Origin: Desulfobacteraceae bacterium Eth-SRB1
Lineage (GTDB): Bacteria; Desulfobacterota; Desulfobacteria; Desulfobacterales; ETH-SRB1
Length of the DNA stretch: 64,000 nt
NCBI GenBank assembly: GCA_004193555.1
Contig: RPGP01000029.1
Span: 390,976-454,975, forward strand
Direction: 5' to 3'
In this document: positions 53,351 through 62,536 of the stretch, piece after piece
How the letters are laid out: the number at the start of each line of letters is the position of its first letter
Numbering within the stretch: the stretch's first letter is position 1
Program-made: the position numbers and the translations under genes
Notes under the pieces: model-generated
Told to the model about the DNA's origin: nothing
The model's input: the letters and a program-made list of their open reading frames with translations, nothing else
Database searches by the model: none

Positions 53351-53470
53351 AAGGCGCTTTAACCTAACACCTAACACTTTACACCTAACACCTGATGAAT
53401 TCGTTTTTTTACGAATTCATCATTATCAATTGACATATAAAGATTATTGGAATAAAAAGCTGTCAAAAGT

Positions 53471-53547
53471 CGGGACGTGGCTCAGCCTGGTAGAGCACAG
53501 CGTTCGGGACGCTGGGGTCGCTGGTTCAAATCCAGTCGTCCCGACCA
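53471..53547 (+). tRNA. tRNA-Pro (CGG)
   Basis: cgggacgtggctcagcctggtagagcacagcgttcgggacgctggggtcgctggttcaaatccagtcgtcccgacca; loop TTCGGGA. Confidence 0.95.
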
Positions 53548-53563
53548 GATAATAACAAAAAAA

Positions 53564-53592
53564 GGCCGCACCTTAACAATGCGACCTTTTTA
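53564..53592. terminator. Terminator after tRNA-Pro
   Basis: aaggccgcaccttaacaatgcgacctttttat hairpin plus T-rich tail. Confidence 0.6.
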
Positions 53593-53645
53593 TTCTGCAG
53601 GATTCTTTTAAAAACCGTGAACCATGAACTGTAAACCGTTAACAA

Positions 53646-54341
53646 TTACAAAACCGGCACTGTTTCTAAAATCGCCTTTGCAAGCTCTAAATCTTCCCTC
53701 GTTGTAATCTTAATATTGTGTTTGCTCCCTCTGATAACTTTAACATTCCCCCCGAGCAGTTCCACAAGCATAGCATCATCAGTGCCTGAAAAATCTTCCT
53801 GCCTTGCCTTATCGTGAGCTTTAATTAACAGGCTGTACTGGAAAGACTGCGGGGTCTGCGCAAGCCATATCGCATCTCTTTCAATTGTTTTATCAATATA
53901 GCCTGAATTATTAACCTGCTTTAAAGTACTATCTGCAGGGATACCAAGAATACAGGCTCCATACTCTTTTGCGCCGATTATACATGCCGTCAACTGTTCG
54001 GGAGATATAAACGGCCGCACACCATCATGAATAACAACTATATTCGCAGATTTACTATCTATAGCCAGGAGTCCGTTATAAACAGAGTCCTGACGCTTTG
54101 CGCCGCCAGGAACGAGAGTTACATTATTTCTGAGCCTAATGGGCGAAAGTACATTTTCAGTACAATAATCAAAGTCCTCTTTTGGAACAACAAGAATAAT
54201 ATTTTCTATCAAACTACATGCATCAAACACCAGAAGCGTATGTGCTAAAACAGGACGACCAGCAAGCAAAAGATACTGCTTGCGCAAACTGTTTTTCATT
54301 CTCATACCCTTGCCGGCAGCCACAATAATTGCTGAAATCAT
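53646..54341 (-). CDS. ispD: 2-C-methyl-D-erythritol 4-phosphate cytidylyltransferase
   Basis: SAIIVAAGKGMRMKNSLRKQYLLLAGRPVLAHTL; VVIHDGVRPFI; TDDAMLVELLGG. Confidence 0.93.
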   Translation of the reverse strand: MISAIIVAAGKGMRMKNSLRKQYLLLAGRPVLAHTLLVFDACSLIENIILVVPKEDFDYCTENVLSPIRLRNNVTLVPGGAKRQDSVYNGLLAIDSKSANIVVIHDGVRPFISPEQLTACIIGAKEYGACILGIPADSTLKQVNNSGYIDKTIERDAIWLAQTPQSFQYSLLIKAHDKARQEDFSGTDDAMLVELLGGNVKVIRGSKHNIKITTREDLELAKAILETVPVL

Positions 54342-54350
54342 GATTTATAA

Positions 54351-54576
54351 AAAAAGTGTCTAAAGTATATTAAAGTGTCTAAAATGCCTAAAGTTGTGGT
54401 ACGCCTTCGGTGTGCTAATTGATAACCATAATGCTTCTATGAAGCTGTCCGAGAATTATGTTCGTAACGAAAAAGTGTGAAAGCGAAACCAAATTTTTTG
54501 GAAATTAGCAGCGCCAAAGGCGCATTCCTTAACTTTAGGCACTTTAATATACTTTAGCTCACTTTAGGCACTTTTT
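54351..54576. repeat. 'taaagtg' inverted-repeat element, copy C
   Basis: gtctaaagtatattaaagtgtctaaaatgcctaaagt ... ccttaactttaggcactttaatatactttagctcactttaggcac. Confidence 0.85.
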
Positions 54577-55880
54577 TATCTAAGATACTTCAGCTCATCT
54601 GGAAGCGGAATTCCTTTACCCATTGAATCCTCACCGTAATTAATACTTGCGAGCTTTTCAATATCCTTTAAAGCTCGTACATCGCCTTCAAAGGTGACTT
54701 CCGTAATATTTTCCTTCTGGATTTTACCGCCTGCCCATTGGATATCGAGCACGCTGCTTGCATCAAACTTGTCTTCTCCAACACATAGTTCCATCTGTCC
54801 GCCATAATGCTGGACAATTTTGGCGACGAGAAGACTGGGCCTGCTATGAAAACCAAGTTTTACAGGAATGCCCACAGCAATAGAAGAACGTTCGATATTC
54901 TCATTCAGTATCTCGCGGGCCAGGCTTTTACCGGTTGAAAGAAAATGACAACTATAATAAAGGCCATAATTCACAGTACGATCAAGAATAATCTCAGGAT
55001 TAATAATGGATGCCAACCGGTCTCGAACCTTTTTGTATATGCTTTTATAGCCTGCTTCATGGAGATGGCGCTCATAAAAATGGAGGAGCCTGCCCATCAT
55101 CTGAAGAAGATGAAATACTATCGAAATATAGCCGCGAAGCTGTTTGAGTTTTCTTCTACCAAACCTGAATCCTCCGTGAATTACATATGTGTCAAATGAA
55201 GACTGAAGGCTATGAACGAGCATTTCGCATCGCCTGATCTCAACCTCGTTAATCTTGTCCGGCACAATAGCCATCAACTCTTCTAAATCATATGGTTCAT
55301 AAAAACTAAACTGGTCAAAGCTTCCGGCTATGGCAATAAATTCACTTGCGATTTTAACGATATTTTTTTGCTGCTGCTCCTTCTCCACATCATCAATATC
55401 GTAATCAAGCATATCGCTTGTGGGAACACTGGGGAAATCAGCGGGATCATAATTTCCTTCCGGCACAGGTATATTAAGACGCCGCGCTTCATCAAGTATT
55501 ACAGGCGCCATATTTATAAGGGCGCGGGTTAAAAAATTAAATGTTACCTTGCCTTCTCTTTCAAAATCCTCTGTATCTACAAGGTCATAAAATAAAAGAC
55601 GGTTTGATATATGCTTGTATGAATAGCTGCTTATGCTCAAATGTCTGACGGCGGCCGTAAGCTCTCTGTAGAAATACCAGTTCTTATTGTTTTTTGCTCC
55701 ATGAAAATCGAGAAAATTTTCAAGAAGCTGAGATGAAGATACAAGTTTTGAATAAAGCTTTTTTGAGAAAAAGTTTTGAGAAAAATCGGAACCTGAAATG
55801 TAAGTGCAGCACAATAGATAATCATGAGAAAATATCCGGGCTTTTTCAGCAAAAGAAAAATTATTTGATGCTCCCTGCAC
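54576..55880 (-). CDS. Conserved protein with C-terminal HPr-like domain
   Basis: C-terminal VGIPVKLGFHSRPSLLVAKIVQHYGGQMELCVGEDKFDASSVLDIQWAGG is PTS-HPr-like. Confidence 0.65.
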   Translation of the reverse strand: MQGASNNFSFAEKARIFSHDYLLCCTYISGSDFSQNFFSKKLYSKLVSSSQLLENFLDFHGAKNNKNWYFYRELTAAVRHLSISSYSYKHISNRLLFYDLVDTEDFEREGKVTFNFLTRALINMAPVILDEARRLNIPVPEGNYDPADFPSVPTSDMLDYDIDDVEKEQQQKNIVKIASEFIAIAGSFDQFSFYEPYDLEELMAIVPDKINEVEIRRCEMLVHSLQSSFDTYVIHGGFRFGRRKLKQLRGYISIVFHLLQMMGRLLHFYERHLHEAGYKSIYKKVRDRLASIINPEIILDRTVNYGLYYSCHFLSTGKSLAREILNENIERSSIAVGIPVKLGFHSRPSLLVAKIVQHYGGQMELCVGEDKFDASSVLDIQWAGGKIQKENITEVTFEGDVRALKDIEKLASINYGEDSMGKGIPLPDELKYLR

Positions 55881-55949
55881 TTAACTTGGCTCCTGGATTA
55901 CGATTTGAAACCTCCGACCTCTGGCTTCTGACTTCCGACCTCTGCACTT

Positions 55950-57134
55950 CTACATCATATCATTCTGAGTTTCTGAAATAGCTATATCAAGCTTCTTTTT
56001 CAAACCAGCAGGCAGCCCCTTAATATCGACGTTTAAAAATCCTCGGACAATTGTAGATACAGCCTCATCCTCATCAAGCCCTCTTGCCATGAGATACTCT
56101 ATCTCACGCTGGTCAATCTTGCCTACTGCGGCCTCATGAGACATTTCAACACCTGGAACATATCCTCTGAGTTCAGGAATTGCATGCATCAATCCATCAT
56201 TCAATATCAGCCCTTTACACTCAAGATGCGCCTTGATGCCTGCAACTTTGCCTGTCAAATCACCCCTGGCAATAATCGTTCCTCCGGTTGTAATCGCACG
56301 TGATATTATCTCGGCACGCGAATCGGCTGCACCCAGAACAATACGCGAACCCACATCCATATGGGTCCCCCTGCCGGCTATCAGAATGCTGTTAAAAGTG
56401 GCTACCGCTCCTTTGCCATCTAAGTACGCAACCGGAAACATCTGAAGTGAACCCACGGGTTTTAATAAAATATAATTAGAAATTATTACTCCGCCTTCTT
56501 CAACATGGATTGCGCTTCTTGGCCTGACATTTATCTTTTCACCCCAGTCGTGGATCATTGTAAATGTAAGTTTTGCTCCTTTTTTTACATAAAATTCAGA
56601 AACTCCAATATGCAGTCCTGACATTACATGGGATGCTGTAGCGCATCCTGTAATAATATGCAGCTCCGAGCCTTCTTCGGCAATTACAATATTGTGAACG
56701 TTTTGCGAAAATCCCTCTTTGGCCATATAAAGACAAGACTGCACAGGCTTCTCTACTTTAACCCCCGGAAGGGAGCGTATAAAATACCCCTCATGAGGTT
56801 TTTTCATTACCTGAGATGTAAACTTATCGGTGCCCGGAGATATACTTTTCCATAAGTAATCTTTAAGCCATTCATGTTTTTCCAGGCCCTCTGATATACT
56901 CATAAGCTCAATACCATCCTGCCTTGTCTTGCAGTGTATGATCGATTTATCTTTTTGTATAAAGGTTCCTGAACGATCGCTTTCTGATGTATCAATACCG
57001 ACATCCAAAAGCTGCTCTGTATCTGTTGACTCTATCTTCGACAACTCGTCAACATATTCATGATCTTCTGCATCAACCTTGTAATCTTCGAGATTAATAT
57101 CACCTGTAGTATCTATATCGCGCATCTTACACAC
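55950..57134 (-). CDS. SufB/SufD-family Fe-S assembly protein
   Basis: C-terminal HECKGLILNDGLMHAIPELRGYVPGVEMSHEAAVGKIDQREIEYLMARGLDEDEA. Confidence 0.9.
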   Translation of the reverse strand: MCKMRDIDTTGDINLEDYKVDAEDHEYVDELSKIESTDTEQLLDVGIDTSESDRSGTFIQKDKSIIHCKTRQDGIELMSISEGLEKHEWLKDYLWKSISPGTDKFTSQVMKKPHEGYFIRSLPGVKVEKPVQSCLYMAKEGFSQNVHNIVIAEEGSELHIITGCATASHVMSGLHIGVSEFYVKKGAKLTFTMIHDWGEKINVRPRSAIHVEEGGVIISNYILLKPVGSLQMFPVAYLDGKGAVATFNSILIAGRGTHMDVGSRIVLGAADSRAEIISRAITTGGTIIARGDLTGKVAGIKAHLECKGLILNDGLMHAIPELRGYVPGVEMSHEAAVGKIDQREIEYLMARGLDEDEAVSTIVRGFLNVDIKGLPAGLKKKLDIAISETQNDMM

Positions 57135-57871
57135 TCCTCATACCCGTATTCTCTAATCCACTTCAAGATCTCTCTTGCATTTCTCGAGCAGCATAAAACT
57201 CCATTATAAAGAACCTGCCCCTTATCAGCCGTAATATAATCAAGTATATATCCTGTATGGGTGATAACAAGCGCTGATTTTGACCGGTCTTCAACAATTT
57301 CCTTGTGTGGTCTGTACTCAGGATACTTGATTCCTCTTCGCATAAGAGTATTGATAGTGTCGCCAATCAGGACAATGCTTTCAAGATCTACACCTGATTC
57401 CGGCTCATCGAGGAGTATGAGGTCCGGCTGTTGCGCCAAAAGCTGAAGTAGTTCAGAACGTTTTATTTCACCACCTGAAAAATTATGGTTTACATCTCTG
57501 TCAAGAAAATCGGTAAAATTAAGCTGCTCTGCCAGTTCTTCAATATCCATCGACGGATTTTTCTTACAGATTTCAATAATTGATCTTGTCTTTAAGCCGT
57601 TTATTGTTGGCGGCCTTTGAAAAGATACGCCGATACCAAGGCGGGCACGCTCGTGAATTGGCATGCTGGTTATATCTTCGCCCTTGAAAGTTATCTTTCC
57701 ATGTATAATTTTATAGCCTGAAAAACCCATCAATGTCATCATAAGACTTGTTTTTCCGGATCCGTTTGGTCCGAAAAGTATATGTGTTTCCCCATCAGGG
57801 ATCTCCATGTTGACATTTTTGAGTATCGTCTTTCCGCCGACTTCTACTCTAAGCTCTTCAATAGATAGCAT
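57113..57871 (-). CDS. sufC: SufC-like ABC ATPase
   Basis: GPNGSGKTSLMMTLMGF, FSGGEIKRSELLQLLAQQPDLILLDEPESGVD; overlaps the SufB-like gene. Confidence 0.9.
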   Translation of the reverse strand: MLSIEELRVEVGGKTILKNVNMEIPDGETHILFGPNGSGKTSLMMTLMGFSGYKIIHGKITFKGEDITSMPIHERARLGIGVSFQRPPTINGLKTRSIIEICKKNPSMDIEELAEQLNFTDFLDRDVNHNFSGGEIKRSELLQLLAQQPDLILLDEPESGVDLESIVLIGDTINTLMRRGIKYPEYRPHKEIVEDRSKSALVITHTGYILDYITADKGQVLYNGVLCCSRNAREILKWIREYGYEECVRCAI

Positions 57872-57893
57872 TTTTATTAACCTCTCAAATATG

Positions 57894-58045
57894 ATGAATC
57901 CATAAAAAAAACGAATTCATCAGGTGTCAGGTGTTAAGTGTTAGGTGTTAAGATAAAATATTTAACTGTCATATCAAGCTCTTAACACCTGACACTTAAC
58001 ACGTTTTGTAAAAAGTGGTTTTTCGACTTTTTACGAAACCGTCAA
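57894..58045. repeat. Dispersed 'gaattcatcaggtgtcaggtgttaagtgttaggtgtt' repeat
   Basis: Inverted arms aggtgttaagtgtt / aacacctgacacttaacac. Confidence 0.7.
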
Positions 58046-58100
58046 ACATAATAATCTAATTGAGCCAATGTTTAATCAAGAAAACAAATGTATACGGTCA

Positions 58101-58487
58101 AAGCAGACCATAAGCCGAATTTTGTGCCTGGTTCGGGTTGCCCCTTACCAGATAACGATCATTCATCTCTGGATGCCGGTTACCCGACACCTCTTGCGAC
58201 CTACCCGGGAGCTCGGACGGGCCATCCTCAAACACTCCCCTATTTGGTCTTGCACCGGGTGGGGTTTACCGAGCTTCCACGGTCACCCGGGAAACTGGTG
58301 CGCTCTTACCGCACCTTTTCACCCTTACCCTGCGCTCAATTTTCATAAAATGAAAACTGAGCGCCAGGCGGTATTCTTTCTGTTGCACTTTCCTTCACGT
58401 TGCCGCGACTCCACGTTATGGAGCACCCTGCCCTGCGGTGTTCGGACTTTCCTCTGGATAAAATCCAGCGATCGTCTGGTCTGCTTC
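58101..58487 (-). ncRNA. rnpB: RNase P RNA, bacterial class A
   Basis: Conserved ends gaagcagaccagacgatcgctgg ... aattcggcttatggtctgctt on the reverse strand. Confidence 0.92.
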
Positions 58488-58674
58488 AACCATATTTAAA
58501 CGTTCACAGAACGTTGAAATTGGAAATTAGAAATTTGGCCTTCATGCTTCTGTACTGTTCTTTCCAATTTCTACTTTCCAATTTCAAGTTTCAAGCCGTA
58601 AACGGCTACTATATTTTCAGATGTACATCCCTTGCTGACTTCTGTTCTCCGAGCTCTGACCTCTGCTCTCTTCC

Positions 58675-59385
58675 TCATTGCTGCCAGTAAATCATTCTCT
58701 GACAGTTCGGACAAAACATTAAGCTGTCACAACGTTGCAGTTCATTATACATCTGAGGAGGAATATTCATATTACATCCACCGCAAACAGCATCATTTAC
58801 GGGGACTATTGCCATTCCTCTTTTCTGCTTCTTTACCATTTCGTATTTATCTAACAATTCCGGCGTAATCCTGCCGGACACATCATTAAAATCCATATCA
58901 AGCTGGGCAAGCCTTTTGTTCCCATGCTCTGTTTCCTGCTTAATCATCTCCTTATCACTCATAATTCTATCTTCAAGCATGGAATATTCATTCTTTTTAG
59001 CTGCAATGTTACTTTCTGCCTTATCCATACGATCCAAAAATTCTAACATCTCATCTTCGATTCGAACATTTTTTACATTAAATTCATCAATCTGTTTTAA
59101 TAATGACTGGTATTCTCTGTTTGTCTTAATAGTCCTAAGGCTTGCCTGGCTCTTTTTAATATGTTCAAGATTCATCTGCACATCGGATTCGTATAAACGA
59201 TACTGTTTTTTCAACTCATCAAGTAAAAACACTTCATTATCAATGTTTTGCCCAAACTCCCTGAGCTCGGCATCAAACGCGTCATATTTCTTAGCAACAT
59301 TATTTAGTGTCGACTTGAGTCCGCGAGCCTCTGTTTCAATCTTCTGGAGTTTTACCAGAATAAATATCTGTTCTTTAATATCCAT
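58675..59385 (-). CDS. C4-type zinc-ribbon coiled-coil protein
   Basis: Coiled coil followed by NDAVCGGCNMNIPPQMYNELQRCDSLMFCPNCQRMIY. Confidence 0.85.
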   Translation of the reverse strand: MDIKEQIFILVKLQKIETEARGLKSTLNNVAKKYDAFDAELREFGQNIDNEVFLLDELKKQYRLYESDVQMNLEHIKKSQASLRTIKTNREYQSLLKQIDEFNVKNVRIEDEMLEFLDRMDKAESNIAAKKNEYSMLEDRIMSDKEMIKQETEHGNKRLAQLDMDFNDVSGRITPELLDKYEMVKKQKRGMAIVPVNDAVCGGCNMNIPPQMYNELQRCDSLMFCPNCQRMIYWQQ

Positions 59386-59557
59386 ATTTTATTATATTAT
59401 ACCCCATTAAGATAATTATCACAAAAAGTTTATCATCTTCCCTGAAAGCGGCCAAATCATAAATATTGGGTTACATTCCCCAGGCATTATTGATATCGAC
59501 TGAATGAAAAAGGCTTAAGCCGCTGATGCGCAAAAGCCATAACTGATTTTAAAACAG

Positions 59558-60367
59558 CTACAGTATTACAAAAGGATCAGTTTCAAATCCACAGGCTTTA
59601 ATTTCAATATCAATTCCTGTTTTAACCAGCAACCTTTTAAGCCTCTCTGCAATGGTTTCAACAATCAAATGTTCTGAAGTAAAGTGCCCTATATCTATAA
59701 GACCCACTCTTGCCGCTTCTGCCGCCCTGGCATCGTGATATCTTAAATCACCACTTATATAAACATGAGCTCCGGATGAAAAAAAATTGTCCATCAAGCT
59801 GGAACCGCTGCCAGCGCAAACAGCGACTTTCTTTACAGGCATATCCGGTTTTCCTGCAACTTTTACGGTTTTAATCCCAAGACTTTTTTTTATCTCTGAC
59901 GCAAATGATACAAGCCCTATGCTCTTTTCAAGTTCCCCAATCCGTCCAAAACCCTGTATTTTGTCGTCCGATTCTCTATCTTTTGCCAGCACTTCCAGGT
60001 TCTTCAATCCGATCCTGTGGGCAAGAACATCATTAACACCATCAGCTACCTTGTCAAGGTTGGTATGCGCTGCAAATATTGCCATCCTGTGTCTAATCGC
60101 CATATTGATTATTGAGCCGACAGGAGTGCCAAAATCGACAGATTTTAATGGTTGAAATATCAGGGGATGATGTGTGATCAAAAGATCAACGCCATCGCTG
60201 CACGCAGCAGCCACTACATCAGGAAGGGGGTCCAAGGCAACCTGTATGGTTCTGACAGGCCAGTCTTTTTGGCCGACCTGCAGCCCGACATTATCCCATT
60301 CTTCAGCCAGAAATGTAGGAGCAATGGACTCCATTAAATTAATTATATCAGATATTGTCGCAGGCAT
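59558..60367 (-). CDS. Nif3-like dinuclear metal centre protein
   Basis: AEEWDNVGLQVGQ; LLITHHPLIFQPLKSVDF; AAHTNLDKVADGVNDVLA. Confidence 0.92.
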   Translation of the reverse strand: MPATISDIINLMESIAPTFLAEEWDNVGLQVGQKDWPVRTIQVALDPLPDVVAAACSDGVDLLITHHPLIFQPLKSVDFGTPVGSIINMAIRHRMAIFAAHTNLDKVADGVNDVLAHRIGLKNLEVLAKDRESDDKIQGFGRIGELEKSIGLVSFASEIKKSLGIKTVKVAGKPDMPVKKVAVCAGSGSSLMDNFFSSGAHVYISGDLRYHDARAAEAARVGLIDIGHFTSEHLIVETIAERLKRLLVKTGIDIEIKACGFETDPFVIL

Positions 60368-60401
60368 AAAGGTCGTAAAATCGAATGAAGGGATTTATGT
60401 A

Positions 60402-60474
60402 TGGGCCCACCTGGGATCGAACCAGGGACCTACCGGTTATGAGCCGGTGGCTCTGCCAGCTGAGCTATGGGCCC
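60402..60474 (-). tRNA. tRNA with CAT anticodon (Met, or Ile if lysidinylated)
   Basis: Reverse strand gggcccatagctcagctggcagagccaccggctcataaccggtaggtccctggttcgatcccaggtgggccca. Confidence 0.93.
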
Positions 60475-60532
60475 TCAACTTTTAGGTATTAGCAACAGAT
60501 TTTTTAACTTTTGAATATAGTTTTGTCAAGCG

Positions 60533-62461
60533 TTAGGTTTCAATAAAACTTTTTAGTTTTCGACTTCTCGTTGGATGCCTGAGTTTTCTCAAGGCTTTGG
60601 CCTCTATCTGTCTGATACGCTCACGTGTTACTGTAAAATCCTGTCCGACTTCCTCAAGTGTATGGTCAGCCTTTTCGCCGATTCCGAATCTCATGCGCAA
60701 CACTTTTTCTTCACGCGGAGTCAATGTCGCAAGAACTTTTCTTGTTTGTTCGGCAAGGTTTAAATTTACAGCTGCATCTGAAGGAAGCATAATTTTTTTA
60801 TCTTCTATAAAATCACCCAGATGGCTATCCTCTTCTTCACCAATGGGTGTCTCAAGCGAAATAGGCTCTCTGGCGATTTTTAAAACCTTGCGAACCTTAT
60901 CAAGCGGAATTTCCATTTTTTCAGCTATTTCTTCGGGCTTGGGCTCGCGGCCAAGCTCCTGAACCAGGCATCTTGATGTGCGAATGAGTTTATTTATTGT
61001 TTCAATCATATGAACCGGAATTCTGATTGTCCTTGCCTGATCTGCAATTGCCCTCGTTATGGCCTGACGTATCCACCATGTAGCATAAGTGCTGAATTTA
61101 TAACCACGGCGATATTCAAATTTATCCACAGCCTTCATAAGACCTACATTACCTTCCTGGATTAGATCCAGAAACTGCAATCCTCTGTTGGTATACTTTT
61201 TGGCGATACTGACAACCAGGCGTAAATTGGCCTTAATAAGTTCTCTCTTTGCCATTTTAGCCTTAAAGCGGCCTTCTTCAACGCAAGTAATAATTCTTTT
61301 TAAGATTCTGCTATTAGATTTTATACTGATTTCTTTTTCCTCTATCTGCTTTAAAATCCTTTTAACCTCAGCAAATAGAACAACCAGCTCATCTTTTGAC
61401 AAATCACAGCGACGATGAGCCCACTTAACAAACATCTTCTCTGTTTTTATATTATCGCGAAGTTCCGTAACCAATGCATTTACTTTATCCGCACACATAG
61501 TAAGATTTATATTCGCAGTATCGAACCAGTCAATGTTTTGTCTGATTTTTATTTCGATATTATTTATTATACCGGCTTCAAAACGCCATTGCTTAAGCAA
61601 ATCGAAAGTTTTATTATTCCGTCGAGAAATATTTCTCCTGATCCGTCTTTGTTCTTCGGCGCTCAGATCAGATAAAAACAGCTTGTCTCGATACGCTATG
61701 GTCTCATTATATATTTCCTTTATCGAACTGATCACATTTAAGAACTTTTCAATCTGAATTACTTCGTCAACATAAGTATCGCCCTCATCGACATCTCTTA
61801 ATATATGCTTTAGACGAATATCTCCATTTTTAATCTGTTTTTCTGTCTCCAGAATACATTCTATGCCTATCTCTGTATCAACGAACGCCCTTAAAATCTT
61901 CAGTTCACCAGATTCAATATCTTTGGCTATTTCGACCTCTCCTTCCCTGCTTAAAAGGGTAACAAGACCCATCTCACGCAAATACATTTTGACCGGATCG
62001 GCTACAGTGCCAAACTCAATAGCAGCCATCTTCTCTTTAAATGTTTTACCAGTAGACCTTTTATCAGCTTCTTTTCCGTCATTACCTTTATCCACGACAT
62101 CAATGCCAACGTCATTAAACATTATTAAGGCTTCATCAATTTGATCCGATGAAAATATATCATCATTTAATACTTCGTTAATTTCGTCATAAGTTAAATA
62201 ACCTTTCTTTTTCCCCTTTAAAATCAGACCATTTAATATCTTCTTACTGACTTTTGACGCACGTTTCTGTTTTACTGCAGGCTTATCCACCGACGCTTTC
62301 CTCCCGGCCTTTGACGCACGTTTCTGTTTTACTGCAGGCTTATTCACCGACGCTTTCCTCCCGGCTTTTGACGCACGTTTCTGCTTTACTGCAGGCTTAT
62401 CCACCGACGCTTTCCTCCCGGCTTTAACTGCGCCTAGATTTGCATCTGATTTTTTTGTCAT
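60533..62461 (-). CDS. rpoD: RNA polymerase sigma-70 factor
   Basis: [86 protein letters not shown]. Confidence 0.97.
   Translation of the reverse strand: MTKKSDANLGAVKAGRKASVDKPAVKQKRASKAGRKASVNKPAVKQKRASKAGRKASVDKPAVKQKRASKVSKKILNGLILKGKKKGYLTYDEINEVLNDDIFSSDQIDEALIMFNDVGIDVVDKGNDGKEADKRSTGKTFKEKMAAIEFGTVADPVKMYLREMGLVTLLSREGEVEIAKDIESGELKILRAFVDTEIGIECILETEKQIKNGDIRLKHILRDVDEGDTYVDEVIQIEKFLNVISSIKEIYNETIAYRDKLFLSDLSAEEQRRIRRNISRRNNKTFDLLKQWRFEAGIINNIEIKIRQNIDWFDTANINLTMCADKVNALVTELRDNIKTEKMFVKWAHRRCDLSKDELVVLFAEVKRILKQIEEKEISIKSNSRILKRIITCVEEGRFKAKMAKRELIKANLRLVVSIAKKYTNRGLQFLDLIQEGNVGLMKAVDKFEYRRGYKFSTYATWWIRQAITRAIADQARTIRIPVHMIETINKLIRTSRCLVQELGREPKPEEIAEKMEIPLDKVRKVLKIAREPISLETPIGEEEDSHLGDFIEDKKIMLPSDAAVNLNLAEQTRKVLATLTPREEKVLRMRFGIGEKADHTLEEVGQDFTVTRERIRQIEAKALRKLRHPTRSRKLKSFIET
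62253..62423 (-). repeat. Three tandem 57-bp units inside rpoD 5' region
   Basis: 'tttgacgcacgtttctgytttactgcaggcttatycaccgacgctttcctcccggc' begins at 62253, 62310 and 62367. Confidence 0.92.
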
Positions 62462-62536
62462 AAATTTACTCCTCCAACAGACTCCCGGTTATCTATTTTG
62501 TTTCTTTATAATGTTGAGCAATTTTTGGGCCGCTTC

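Noticed and set aside
62253-62423. rpoD tandem repeat as an assembly artefact
   Set aside because: Units keep the reading frame and carry a few distinguishing substitutions (Asp/Asn, C/T), which argues for real repeats, although read-level confirmation is still needed.
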